This document shows, piece by piece, positions 24,413 to 32,174 of a stretch of 58,582 nucleotides of DNA. Source of the DNA: Haematobacter massiliensis (lineage in GTDB: Bacteria; Pseudomonadota; Alphaproteobacteria; Rhodobacterales; Rhodobacteraceae); the NCBI RefSeq assembly GCF_000740795.1, contig NZ_JGYG01000019.1, forward strand, positions 1-58,582, read 5' to 3'. The notes under the pieces are model-generated. The model was not told where the DNA came from, did no database searches, and worked only from the letters and a program-made list of their open reading frames with translations. The position numbers and the translations under genes are program-made. How positions within the stretch are numbered: the stretch's first letter is position 1; every line of letters starts with the position of its first letter.

Positions 24413-25055
24413 CCATCTTTCCGTGCAGACCAAGGACGCCACCACCGTACGCGTCTGGGACCCTCTGGTCCGCGTCTTTCACTGGGGCCTCGTGGCCGCT
24501 TTTGCGACGGCCTGGCTGACGGCCGATGAGGTGCAGCCCATCCATGAAGTGGCGGGCTACACGGTTGCAGGCTTGGTGGCCTTGCGGCTGATCTGGGGAT
24601 TTGCCGACAGCCGCTATGCGCGTTTCACGCAGTTCGTGAAGGGCCCGGGGGCAACGCTCGCCTATCTGGGGTCCATGCTGCGCAGGCAGGAACCCCGCTA
24701 CCTCGGTCACAACCCGGCGGGGGCGGCGATGATCGTGGCGCTTTTGCTGACGCTGTCGGGCACGGCCTTCACCGGCTGGCTGATGGCCGAACCCGACCGC
24801 GTGGCGATGCTGCCCGCCTTGCCGCAGATCGTGTCGCCCGCCTGGGCCGACGATGATGGCGATGAATACGGCGAGGGGGGCGAGGCCGAGGGCCCGCTGA
24901 AGGAGGTCCACGAGACGCTGGCCAACCTGATGCTTCTGTTGGTCGCGGCGCATGCCGCGGGGGTCGTCTTCGCCTCGATCCGCCACCGCGAGAACCTCGC
25001 CCGCGCCATGATCACGGGCGACAAGCGCGCCCCTGAGCCCGGCGACATCACCTGA
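24405..25055 (+). CDS. Cytochrome b561-family membrane protein
   Basis: The 216-residue protein has four membrane segments with the di-haem His pattern of the Ni-hydrogenase-type b561 family. VWDPLVRVFHWGLVAAFATAW contains the first His; others are in IHEVAGYTVAGLVALRLIWGF, YLGHNPAGAAMIVALLL and VHETLANLMLLLVAAHAAGVV. Before the last helix lies a periplasmic acidic insert (ADDDGDEYGEGGEAEG), unusual for the family. It probably moves electrons across the membrane for the downstream redox genes. The start overlaps the PepSY gene. Confidence 0.9.
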   Translation: MTDHLSVQTKDATTVRVWDPLVRVFHWGLVAAFATAWLTADEVQPIHEVAGYTVAGLVALRLIWGFADSRYARFTQFVKGPGATLAYLGSMLRRQEPRYLGHNPAGAAMIVALLLTLSGTAFTGWLMAEPDRVAMLPALPQIVSPAWADDDGDEYGEGGEAEGPLKEVHETLANLMLLLVAAHAAGVVFASIRHRENLARAMITGDKRAPEPGDIT

Positions 25056-25094
25056 CCCTGTTCCCTGACCACGCCTGTCCCTCGTGGTCCGACT

Positions 25095-25124
25095 GGCCCC
25101 GCCCTGTCTCGGCGGGGCCTTTTT
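25095..25124 (+). terminator. Strong intrinsic terminator after the b561 gene
   Basis: GGCCCCGCC and GGCGGGGCC form a perfect 9-bp stem with a 7-nt loop, followed by TTTTTCTT. It separates the PepSY-b561 unit from the Asp-rich gene, which then needs its own promoter. Confidence 0.85.
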
Positions 25125-25125
25125 C

Positions 25126-25169
25126 TTCCTGACGCCAAGCTGAAGCAGAAAGCGGGATGGCGTCAGGAA
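25126..25169 (+). promoter_or_regulatory. Long inverted repeat upstream of the Asp-rich gene
   Basis: TTCCTGACGCC (25126-25136) and GGCGTCAGGAA (25159-25169) are perfect 11-bp inverted repeats with a 22-nt spacer. CTGAAGC (25140-25146) and GGCTCAG (25171-25177) also occur, in the same order as CTGAAGC...GGCTCAG in the divergent promoter region near 24016-24032. They may be sites for the neighbouring response regulator. Confidence 0.4.
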
Positions 25170-25221
25170 CGGCTCAGGTCCGGCGCCCAGATTGCCAGCA
25201 TCAGATCCAAGGAGACCATGC

Positions 25222-25599
25222 ATGACATCCCGACTTTCCCTTCTTTTCGCATCGACGGCGCTCGCAGCGGCTCTCGGCCTGCCGGCCCTCGCCGCGATGC
25301 AGACCCAAGGCAGCGCCCAAAATGCGTGCAGCGGCGTTTGCGAAGCCGTGTTCAACGCGGACGGCCAGCCCGTGCCCCTCATCCGTGTAAGCGGAGACGA
25401 TGACGACGATGATGACGGCGGATGGTTCCGTCGCGGGCACGAGGACGATGATGACGACGAGGACTGCGACGATGATGATGATGATGATGATGATGACTGC
25501 GCCGGCACCCTCGGCAACCCTGCGCCCGCAGGCACCGTCGCACCCCCGGCAAATGGGCTCTTCGGCAACGGCGCGCCGCCCGTGGCCGTGACCAACTGA
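25222..25599 (+). CDS. Secreted Asp-rich low-complexity protein
   Basis: The 125-residue protein has a clear signal peptide (MTSRLSLLFASTALAAALGL, cleavage near LAA). After a C-x-x-x-C pair (ACSGVC) come three aspartate runs of 7, 5 and 10 residues broken by GGWFRRGHE and EDC, then a Pro/Ala/Gly tail. The last run sits between two Cys. It is coded by GAT/GAC repeats. Such a sequence would bind cations strongly in the periplasm. I do not know a characterised homologue. It lies between the b561 and DUF2271 genes and after its own promoter region. Confidence 0.8.
   Translation: MTSRLSLLFASTALAAALGLPALAAMQTQGSAQNACSGVCEAVFNADGQPVPLIRVSGDDDDDDDGGWFRRGHEDDDDDEDCDDDDDDDDDDCAGTLGNPAPAGTVAPPANGLFGNGAPPVAVTN
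25396..25499 (+). repeat. GAT/GAC trinucleotide repeat coding poly-Asp
   Basis: Three clusters of GAY codons code the Asp runs. The purest stretch is eight consecutive GAT units at about 25471-25494. Slippage here would change the length of the Asp tract in steps of one residue without breaking the frame. Confidence 0.9.
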
Positions 25600-25658
25600 T
25601 CCCGGTTCTCGCGCGCCCTGCCCATGCGGGGCGCAGATCATCACCGAAAGGACATCCG

Positions 25659-26126
25659 ATGAAATCCCTTCTCGCGACGCTTGCCCTGACCACCGCGCTG
25701 ACCCTGCCCGGGCTGGCAATGGCCCGGCCCGTGACACTGACCACCACGATGAACAGCTATGGCGGCGATGGCGCCTATCTGGCGCTGTATGTCACCGATG
25801 CCGCGGGCGCCTATGTCGGCAGCCTGTGGATGGCGGGCGGCAAGTCGAAATACTACGAGCACCTGAGCGACTGGTATGCCGCCACCGGGGGCGACCCTGC
25901 CCAGATCAACGGGATCACCGGGGCCAGCGTGGGCGCGGGCCGGACGCTCGAGATCACGCTGGATCTCGCTGATGCGCTGTTCGATGCGGGCTACACGCTC
26001 CACATCGATGCGGCGGTCGAGGACATGCGCGACAGCCCCAACGAGATCGCGGTGCCGCTGACGACAGCGGGTGCGGGCGTGGCCGTGCAGGGCCGCCGCT
26101 ACATCGCCAGCTTCGTCTATCAGTAA
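25659..26126 (+). CDS. DUF2271 periplasmic protein, candidate flavinylated electron carrier
   Basis: The 155-residue protein has a signal peptide (MKSLLATLALTTALTLPGLA, cleavage at MARP) and the DUF2271 fold. The segment INGITGASVGAG (about residues 86-97) contains T-G-A-S, which resembles the [S/T]-G-A-[T/S] core modified by ApbE enzymes with FMN. An ApbE gene lies in the same operon. If modified, it would carry electrons between the membrane flavoreductase and an unknown acceptor. It is 12 nt before the next gene. Confidence 0.82.
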   Translation: MKSLLATLALTTALTLPGLAMARPVTLTTTMNSYGGDGAYLALYVTDAAGAYVGSLWMAGGKSKYYEHLSDWYAATGGDPAQINGITGASVGAGRTLEITLDLADALFDAGYTLHIDAAVEDMRDSPNEIAVPLTTAGAGVAVQGRRYIASFVYQ

Positions 26127-26138
26127 GGGGACGAACCG

Positions 26139-28340
26139 ATGATCCGCGCGCTGCATCGCTGGCCGGGGCTTCTGGCGCTTGTTCTTGTGACCGTTCTCGC
26201 ACTTAGCGGTGCGGCGCTGTCGGTCTTTCCCATGGCCGAACGGCTGGCCGCCCCGCAGGCCGTCGCAGAGCAAAGCGTGGCGGATCTGGCCGCCCGCCTG
26301 GCCGCCACCCACCCGGGGCTTGAAGAAATCCGCCGGTCCCCCGCGGGCACCATCACCGCATGGTGGTTCGACGGCGGCACGCCCGGATCGGCGGTGATCG
26401 ACCCCGCGACCGGGGCAGATGTCGGCTCGGCCGATCCTAACGGGATGGAACGCTGGCTGACCAACCTCCACCGGTCGCTGTTTCTGGACGATGCCGGGCG
26501 GTTGGTGATGGCGGCGGGCGCTGCCGCGATGCTGGTGCTGACCCTGTCGGGGGCGGCGCTGGTCGCGCGGCGCACAGGCGGTTGGCGGCGCTGGTTCGCG
26601 CGGCTGCGCGGGCCTCTGGCCGGGCGTCTGCATGTGGAACTGGCGCGCGTCGCCGTCCTGGGCCTTGCCCTGTCGGCGGCCACCGCGCTCTGGATGACAG
26701 CATCAACCTTTGACCTCTTGCCCGATGGGGCGGCACGCCCCGCCGACCCTGCGGTGGTCAGCGGACAGATGGCCTTCCCGCTGGACCAGATGGCCGCGCT
26801 GCAGGATGTGCCTGTCGACGCCTTGCGCAAGCTGAGTTTTCCCTATGCAGGCGATGCGCAGGATATGTTCACCCTCTCCACCGATGCAGGCACCGGCCTG
26901 ATCGATCAGGGGACCGGCGAACTTCTGTCCTGGGCGGACCTGACGCCATGGCAGCAGGTCTCGGAAACCGTCTACATGCTGCACACCGGTCAGGGTGCGG
27001 CGACCTTCGGGCTGGTCCTCGGCCTGATCGCGCTCAGCGTCCCGGTGATGGGGGCAACCGGCACATTGATCTGGGCCGCTGGACGGCGGGGTCGGCCCCG
27101 GCTGCGCGACAATGCGCCCGCGGGCCGGGCGCAGACGGTGATCCTTGTCGGCTCCGAAGGCGGCAGCACCTGGGGCTTCGCCGCGACGCTGGCGCGTGCC
27201 CTGCGGGATGCAGGTCAGGCGGTCCACATCGCGCCGATGTCGGCCTTTGACCCCGCGCGCCACCCACGGGCGGAGCGGTTCCTGATCCTGGCCGCCACCT
27301 ATGGCGAAGGCAACGCGCCCGCGTCCGCGCAAGGCTTCCTCGACCGGCTGGCGCGCATGCCCCCGACCGCGGCCCTCGCCGTGCTGGGCTTCGGTGACCG
27401 CAGTTTCCCGGCCTTCTGTGCCTATGCGGCAGAGGTTGAGGCCACCGCACGCGCCAACGGCTGGGCCACCCTCCTGCCCATGGACACAGTGGACCGCCAG
27501 TCGCCGCAGGACTTCGCCCGCTGGGGCCGGGCTTTGGGGCAGGCCATCGGAATCACGCTGGAACTCGACCACCAGCCCGCCCGCCCCGAGGCGCATGGCC
27601 TGACCCTGATCTCGCGCCGCGACTATGGCGAGGCGGTGCAGGCCCCGACTTCGATCCTGCGCTTTGCCTTGCCCAAGGCGACCCTTTGGGAGCGGCTGAC
27701 GGGCCGGGGCTTTGCAGGGTTTCAGGCGGGCGACCTTCTGGGCATCCTGCCCGAAGGCTCGGCCGTGCCGCGCTTCTACTCGCTGGCATCGGGCAGTCGC
27801 GACGGCTTCGTCGAGATCGTGGTGAAGAAGCACCCGGGGGGCCTGTGTTCCGGCCAGTTGCTGGCGCTGGAACCGGGTGACGCCGCCCAGGCCTTCCTGC
27901 GGCGCAATCCGGGCTTTCATGCAGGCCGAGGCCGAGCACCCCTGATTCTGATCGGGGCGGGAACCGGGATCGGGCCGCTGGCCGGGATCATCCGCGCCAA
28001 TGCCCGTCGCCGTCCGGTGCATCTCTTCTTCGGGATGCGGCACCCGGACAGCGATTTCCTTTACGGTGACGATCTGGCGGCCTGGGCTGACGAAGGACGT
28101 CTGACGCGGCTTTCCACCGCCGTCTCGCGCGGAGCGCAGCCGCATTATGTGCAGGATGCCCTGCGGGCCGAGGCCGCGCAGGTGGCCGAGGCAATCCGGC
28201 AGGGTGCAAGGATCATGGTCTGCGGTGGGCGTGACATGGGTCGCGGCGTGGCCCGTGCGCTGGAGGATATCCTCGCGCCCTTGGGCTTGACGCCCGCGAT
28301 GCTCAAGGCCGGAGGCCGCTATGTCGAAGATGTCTACTGA
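26139..28340 (+). CDS. PepSY-TM / flavodoxin / ferredoxin-NADP reductase fusion
   Basis: The 733-residue protein starts with a PepSY-associated membrane domain with four helices (about 5-25, 120-140, 165-190, 285-310). A flavodoxin-like domain follows (from about 330, VILVGSEGGSTWGF, ATYGEGNAP). Last is a sulfite-reductase-flavoprotein-type FNR domain with the FAD motif RFYSLAS and NADPH-binding GAGTGIGP and CGGRDMGRG. It should pass electrons from cytoplasmic NAD(P)H through FMN and FAD to the membrane and periplasm. It overlaps apbE by 20 nt and lies in the DUF2271 operon. Confidence 0.9.
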   Translation: MIRALHRWPGLLALVLVTVLALSGAALSVFPMAERLAAPQAVAEQSVADLAARLAATHPGLEEIRRSPAGTITAWWFDGGTPGSAVIDPATGADVGSADPNGMERWLTNLHRSLFLDDAGRLVMAAGAAAMLVLTLSGAALVARRTGGWRRWFARLRGPLAGRLHVELARVAVLGLALSAATALWMTASTFDLLPDGAARPADPAVVSGQMAFPLDQMAALQDVPVDALRKLSFPYAGDAQDMFTLSTDAGTGLIDQGTGELLSWADLTPWQQVSETVYMLHTGQGAATFGLVLGLIALSVPVMGATGTLIWAAGRRGRPRLRDNAPAGRAQTVILVGSEGGSTWGFAATLARALRDAGQAVHIAPMSAFDPARHPRAERFLILAATYGEGNAPASAQGFLDRLARMPPTAALAVLGFGDRSFPAFCAYAAEVEATARANGWATLLPMDTVDRQSPQDFARWGRALGQAIGITLELDHQPARPEAHGLTLISRRDYGEAVQAPTSILRFALPKATLWERLTGRGFAGFQAGDLLGILPEGSAVPRFYSLASGSRDGFVEIVVKKHPGGLCSGQLLALEPGDAAQAFLRRNPGFHAGRGRAPLILIGAGTGIGPLAGIIRANARRRPVHLFFGMRHPDSDFLYGDDLAAWADEGRLTRLSTAVSRGAQPHYVQDALRAEAAQVAEAIRQGARIMVCGGRDMGRGVARALEDILAPLGLTPAMLKAGGRYVEDVY

Positions 28341-29301
28341 CAGGGTCCGCCACGCCCTGAACGGCCCGACCATGGGCACACGGTGGAGCGCGCTGTTCTT
28401 TGCGCCACCGGGGTTCGACCCCGCCTCGGTACAAGCCGCGCTTCAGGCTGCGGTGGATGCCGTCGATGCGCAGATGTCGACCTGGAAGCCCGACAGCGAC
28501 CTGATGCGCCTGAACGCCGCGCCAATGGGGGCATGGCAGGACATTCCCGCCGATCTGGCGCGGGTGCTGACCCTCGGGCTTGCCATCGGCCGCGCCTCGG
28601 GCGGGGCCTTCGACATCGGCATGGGCGATGCCGTGCGCGCCTGGGGCTATGGCCCGGCAGCAGCCGATCCGCAGGCCATTCACGACGCAATGCAGGCCCC
28701 CCGCCGCCCGGCCCATGAGGCGCTGGAACTGGACGGCAACCGGGTGCGCAAGAGTGCCCCCATCTCGCTGGACCTGAACGGCATCGCCAAGGGCTACGGG
28801 GTGGATCGTCTGACGCAGGTCCTGCACGACCACGGTATCCGCGACGCCCTCGTCGGAATCGACGGCGAGATGCGCGCCACAGGCCTGCGTCCAGATGGTG
28901 GCCCCTGGACCATCGCGGTCGAGGCCCCCGACCCTCACTGCCGCGCGCCCCATTCCATCCTGACGCTTCAGGACGCCGCCGTTGCGACCTCGGGCGATTA
29001 TCGCCACCGGGTCACGGTGCACGGGCGTGATCTGTCCCACACGATGGACCCCGCGCGCGGTGCACCGCTTCTCGCGTCCCCTGCATCCGTCACTGTGATC
29101 GCTCCCACCTGCGCCGAGGCGGATGCCTGGGCGACGGCACTGATGGTGAAGGGTGTCGATGCAGGCGCAAACCTTGCGCAGCAGGCGGGGCTCGACGCGC
29201 TGTTCCTGACGCGCGATGATACGGGTGTCGTTCAAGGCATTGGCGTTGGCAAAGTATTTTCGAACACGTCCGCGGCGACGGCCCCGGCCGCTGGAGATTG
29301 A
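28321..29301 (+). CDS. apbE: ApbE, FAD:protein FMN transferase
   Basis: The 326-residue protein has the ApbE signatures. These include the GPTMGTRWSA start, ISLDLNGIAKGYGVDRL, the GIDGEMRATG loop, and ATSGDYRHRV with SHTMDPARG near the Mg/FAD site. ApbE attaches FMN to Ser/Thr of target proteins, usually in the periplasm. I see no signal peptide or lipobox here, so export by this start is doubtful. The likely substrate is the DUF2271 protein two genes upstream. The second Met (28330) is an alternative start. Confidence 0.92.
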   Translation: MSKMSTDRVRHALNGPTMGTRWSALFFAPPGFDPASVQAALQAAVDAVDAQMSTWKPDSDLMRLNAAPMGAWQDIPADLARVLTLGLAIGRASGGAFDIGMGDAVRAWGYGPAAADPQAIHDAMQAPRRPAHEALELDGNRVRKSAPISLDLNGIAKGYGVDRLTQVLHDHGIRDALVGIDGEMRATGLRPDGGPWTIAVEAPDPHCRAPHSILTLQDAAVATSGDYRHRVTVHGRDLSHTMDPARGAPLLASPASVTVIAPTCAEADAWATALMVKGVDAGANLAQQAGLDALFLTRDDTGVVQGIGVGKVFSNTSAATAPAAGD

Positions 29302-31187
29302 CAGCTTTGGATCATGCTCAGACAGACAGGCTAAAGACACTGCTCCTGGTCATCGCCTTGGCAGGTCTGGTGACCGGGCTCGGGCTGCATTTCGGCGGGC
29401 GCTCCGACCTGGCGCAGACCGTGTGGTTCGCGGGCGTCGTGCCGGTGTTGGCCGCGCTGGTCATCGAGATCATCCGCAGCCTCGCGCGCGGAGAAGTAGG
29501 CCTCGATATCGTCGCCGCCCTGTCGATGTCGGCCGCGCTGACCTTTGGCGAGACGCTGGCGGCAGCGGTCGTCGCCGTCATGTATTCGGGCGGCACGTTT
29601 CTGGAAAGCTTTGCCGAGGGGCGAGCGCGGCGCGAGATGCGCGATCTTCTGTCCCGCGTCCCGCGCACCGCCACGCGCCACCGCAATGGCGGACTGGAGG
29701 AGGTGGCGCTCGAGGCCATAGCGCCAGGTGACCGCCTGCTGATCCGGCAGGGTGATGTCGTGCCGGTGGACGGGCGCATCACCTCTGCCACCGCCTTCCT
29801 TGATACCTCGGCGTTGACGGGGGAGTCCCTGCCGGTGCGCCTCGACCGTGGGGCCGAGGCGATGAGCGGCTCGACTAACGCGGGCGATGCCTTCGACCTG
29901 ACCGCCACGCGCGAGGCGAAGGACAGCACCTATGCCGGGATTGTCCGGCTGGTCGAGGAAGCGCAGGCCTCCAAGGCTCCCATGGCGCGGCTCGCGGACC
30001 GCTGGTCGCTGGGGTTTCTGGCCGTCACCATTGCCATCGCCTTCGCCGCCTGGTGGTTCACGGGCGATCCGATCCGCGCGGTCGCCGTGCTGGTCGTTGC
30101 CACGCCCTGCCCCCTTATCCTCGCCGTACCGGTGGCGCTGGTGGCAGGGCTAAGCCGGGCGGCGCATTTCGGGGTGCTGGTCAAAGGCGCGAAGCCACTC
30201 GAGGCGATGGCGCGCATCCGCACCCTGATCCTCGACAAGACCGGCACCCTGACCGACGGGCGCCCGCAGATCGTCAGTATCGACAGCCATGACGGGATGG
30301 TGGCTGACGACATCCTGCGCTATGCTGCGGCGCTGGATCAGGCATCAAAACACCCCGTCGCGCAGGCCATCGTGGCTGCAGCAAGGGACCGGGGTCTCAC
30401 CCTACCCATCCCCGAAGATGTGGCTGAAATCCCAGGCGAAGGCGTCATCGGTTTCATCGACGGACGGCAAGTCATCGTCGGGGGCGATGGTTTCGTCGCG
30501 GGGCGCGTGGGCCGTTTGTCGGGTGATCACCCGGAACTGGCGGCAGGGTCGGTCATGGTGGCCGTGGCCGTCGAAGGCCGTTTGGCGGCGCATCTGGTCA
30601 TGTCCGACCCCCTCCGCGAAGGGGCAGCCGAGATGCTTGCCAGCCTGCGGCAGCAAGGGGTTGCGCGCATCCTCTTGGCCACCGGAGATCGGGCCGAGGT
30701 TGCGGCGCGGGTGACGGAAGGACTGGGCCTTGACGGCATCCGGGCGGGCCTGACCCCGGACGAGAAGGTGCTGCTGGTCCTGACCGAACACAAGAACGGC
30801 CCGGTGATGATGGTGGGCGACGGCGTCAACGACGCCCCTGCACTGGCTGCCGCCGATGTGGGCGTCGCCATGGGCGCACGCGGGGCGGCGGCAAGTGCCG
30901 AGGCGGCCGATGTGGTTTTACTGGTGGACCGGGTGGACCGCATCGCGCCGGGGATCGAGATCGCCCGCCGGTCGCGCCGGATCGCGCTCGAAAGCGTGGT
31001 CGCAGGCATCAGCCTGTCGGTTCTGGGCATGATCGCTGCGGCCTTTGGCTACCTGACCCCGGTGCAAGGGGCGCTGCTGCAGGAGGCGATCGATGTGGCC
31101 GTTATCCTGAACGCATTGCGCGCCCTGCGCATTTCACCCGCGGGCCTCACAGCACCGCAAACCCGTATTGAAGGAGTTCCCGCATGA
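29298..31187 (+). CDS. Heavy-metal P-type (P1B) ATPase
   Basis: The 629-residue protein has the P1B-ATPase motifs TGES (174-177), the membrane metal site TPCPL (269-273), DKTGT (313-317) with the phosphorylated Asp, and GDGVNDAPAL near the end. It lacks an N-terminal metal-binding domain. The class resembles small Zn/Cd/Co or Mn/Fe exporters of the ZosA/CtpC-like kind; the metal cannot be fixed from sequence. The first possible start is TTG at 29298, overlapping the apbE stop (TTGA); a TTG at 29307 is possible. It overlaps the VIT gene (ATGA). Confidence 0.9.
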   Translation: MTALDHAQTDRLKTLLLVIALAGLVTGLGLHFGGRSDLAQTVWFAGVVPVLAALVIEIIRSLARGEVGLDIVAALSMSAALTFGETLAAAVVAVMYSGGTFLESFAEGRARREMRDLLSRVPRTATRHRNGGLEEVALEAIAPGDRLLIRQGDVVPVDGRITSATAFLDTSALTGESLPVRLDRGAEAMSGSTNAGDAFDLTATREAKDSTYAGIVRLVEEAQASKAPMARLADRWSLGFLAVTIAIAFAAWWFTGDPIRAVAVLVVATPCPLILAVPVALVAGLSRAAHFGVLVKGAKPLEAMARIRTLILDKTGTLTDGRPQIVSIDSHDGMVADDILRYAAALDQASKHPVAQAIVAAARDRGLTLPIPEDVAEIPGEGVIGFIDGRQVIVGGDGFVAGRVGRLSGDHPELAAGSVMVAVAVEGRLAAHLVMSDPLREGAAEMLASLRQQGVARILLATGDRAEVAARVTEGLGLDGIRAGLTPDEKVLLVLTEHKNGPVMMVGDGVNDAPALAAADVGVAMGARGAAASAEAADVVLLVDRVDRIAPGIEIARRSRRIALESVVAGISLSVLGMIAAAFGYLTPVQGALLQEAIDVAVILNALRALRISPAGLTAPQTRIEGVPA

Positions 31188-31885
31188 GCCGCCTGTCCCA
31201 TTCCGAAATACATATGGTGCACCGCATCGGATGGTTGCGCGCGGCGGTGCTCGGCGCGAATGATGGCCTTGTATCAACCTCCAGCCTCGTCGTGGGCGTC
31301 GCCGCAGCCGGCACAGGGCGGACGGAAGTACTGATCGCGGGCCTCGCCGGGCTGGTGGCTGGAGCCATGTCGATGGCGGCAGGCGAATACGTCTCGGTCA
31401 GTTCGCAGACCGATGCCGAGCAGGCCGACCTTGCCCGCGAGAAGAAGGAGCTTGCTGAGACGCCTGATGCCGAACTCGAGGAACTGACCCGAATCTACGA
31501 GGCGCGCGGGCTGACCCGCGATTTGGCCGAACAGGTTGCCGTTCAGCTGACCGAACGCGATGCGCTTGGTAGCCACGCGCGTGACGAGCTTGGAATATCC
31601 GATACCGTCACCGCCCATCCGATCCAGGCAGCCCTCGTATCAGCCATGACCTTTGCCGTGGGTGCTGTGGTCCCGCTTCTGGTGGCCATGCTTGCTCCGC
31701 CAGCGCAAATTGTGCCTTTCGTAGCCATCGCGACACTCCTGTCGCTCGCCATCCTGGGCGGTCTTGGCGCGACTGCTGGCGGCGCCGGCATCCTGCGAGG
31801 CGCAGTGCGGGTGACGTTCTGGGGTGCCCTTGCCATGGCCGCGACTGCGCTGGTCGGATCGATTTTCGGCGTCACCGTTGGATAG
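31184..31885 (+). CDS. VIT1/CCC1-family Fe/Mn transporter
   Basis: The 233-residue protein has the VIT fold. The first segment reads RAAVLGANDGLVSTSSLVVG, the second AGAMSMAAGEYVSVSSQTDAE, which carries the conserved Gly/Met/Glu site. A cytoplasmic Glu-rich metal-binding region comes next (about 85-125), then three more helices. VIT proteins move Fe(II) or Mn(II) out of the cytoplasm. It overlaps the ATPase gene by 4 nt, so the two metal exporters are co-expressed with the redox cluster, which suggests a link to iron or manganese. Confidence 0.9.
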   Translation: MSRLSHSEIHMVHRIGWLRAAVLGANDGLVSTSSLVVGVAAAGTGRTEVLIAGLAGLVAGAMSMAAGEYVSVSSQTDAEQADLAREKKELAETPDAELEELTRIYEARGLTRDLAEQVAVQLTERDALGSHARDELGISDTVTAHPIQAALVSAMTFAVGAVVPLLVAMLAPPAQIVPFVAIATLLSLAILGGLGATAGGAGILRGAVRVTFWGALAMAATALVGSIFGVTVG

Positions 31886-32174
31886 GCACAACCGCCAGGA
31901 GAGATGCCAACCACAGGCAGTGGCAAGTTACAGCCATGCGCTCTTCGGAACGGCCTCGCGGGTCACTCGGACGGCGATAGGATGGGCCGAGGGCCACGGA
32001 CAGGCCCTCGACATGCAATCTTGCGGTCTCGGAAAGGCGGGCGTCCTGCACCCGGCCAAGCGCAGACAGGACGCTTTGGCTCGCCAGAAATCCGAGCAGG
32101 ATCATAAGGCCAGCCATCACCAGCGGCACACGCAGGGTCACGGGCAGGTCGCGAAAGCGCGGCAAGGGTCTCAT
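31886..32174 (-). pseudogene. Truncated sensor histidine kinase, N-terminal end only
   Basis: Only about 65 residues remain: a cytoplasmic start ([18 protein letters not shown]), one membrane helix (VMAGLMILLGFLASQSVL) and the beginning of the periplasmic loop ending ...VEGLSVALGPS. Beyond about 31980 the frame continues with unrelated Arg-rich sequence to a stop at 31872, in the tail of the VIT gene. No HisKA or ATPase part exists. It overlaps the binding-protein stop (ATGA), as in an intact sensor operon. The break marks a recombination boundary between the redox cluster and the arsenic island. Confidence 0.75.

Noticed and set aside
25396-25499. CRISPR-like or tandem repeat array
   Set aside because: The repetition is a trinucleotide tract coding Asp; there are no spacers or conserved repeats.
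26703-28379. 558-codon minus-strand frame opposite the PepSY-flavoreductase
   Set aside because: Antisense to a gene with clear FAD, NADPH and flavodoxin motifs.
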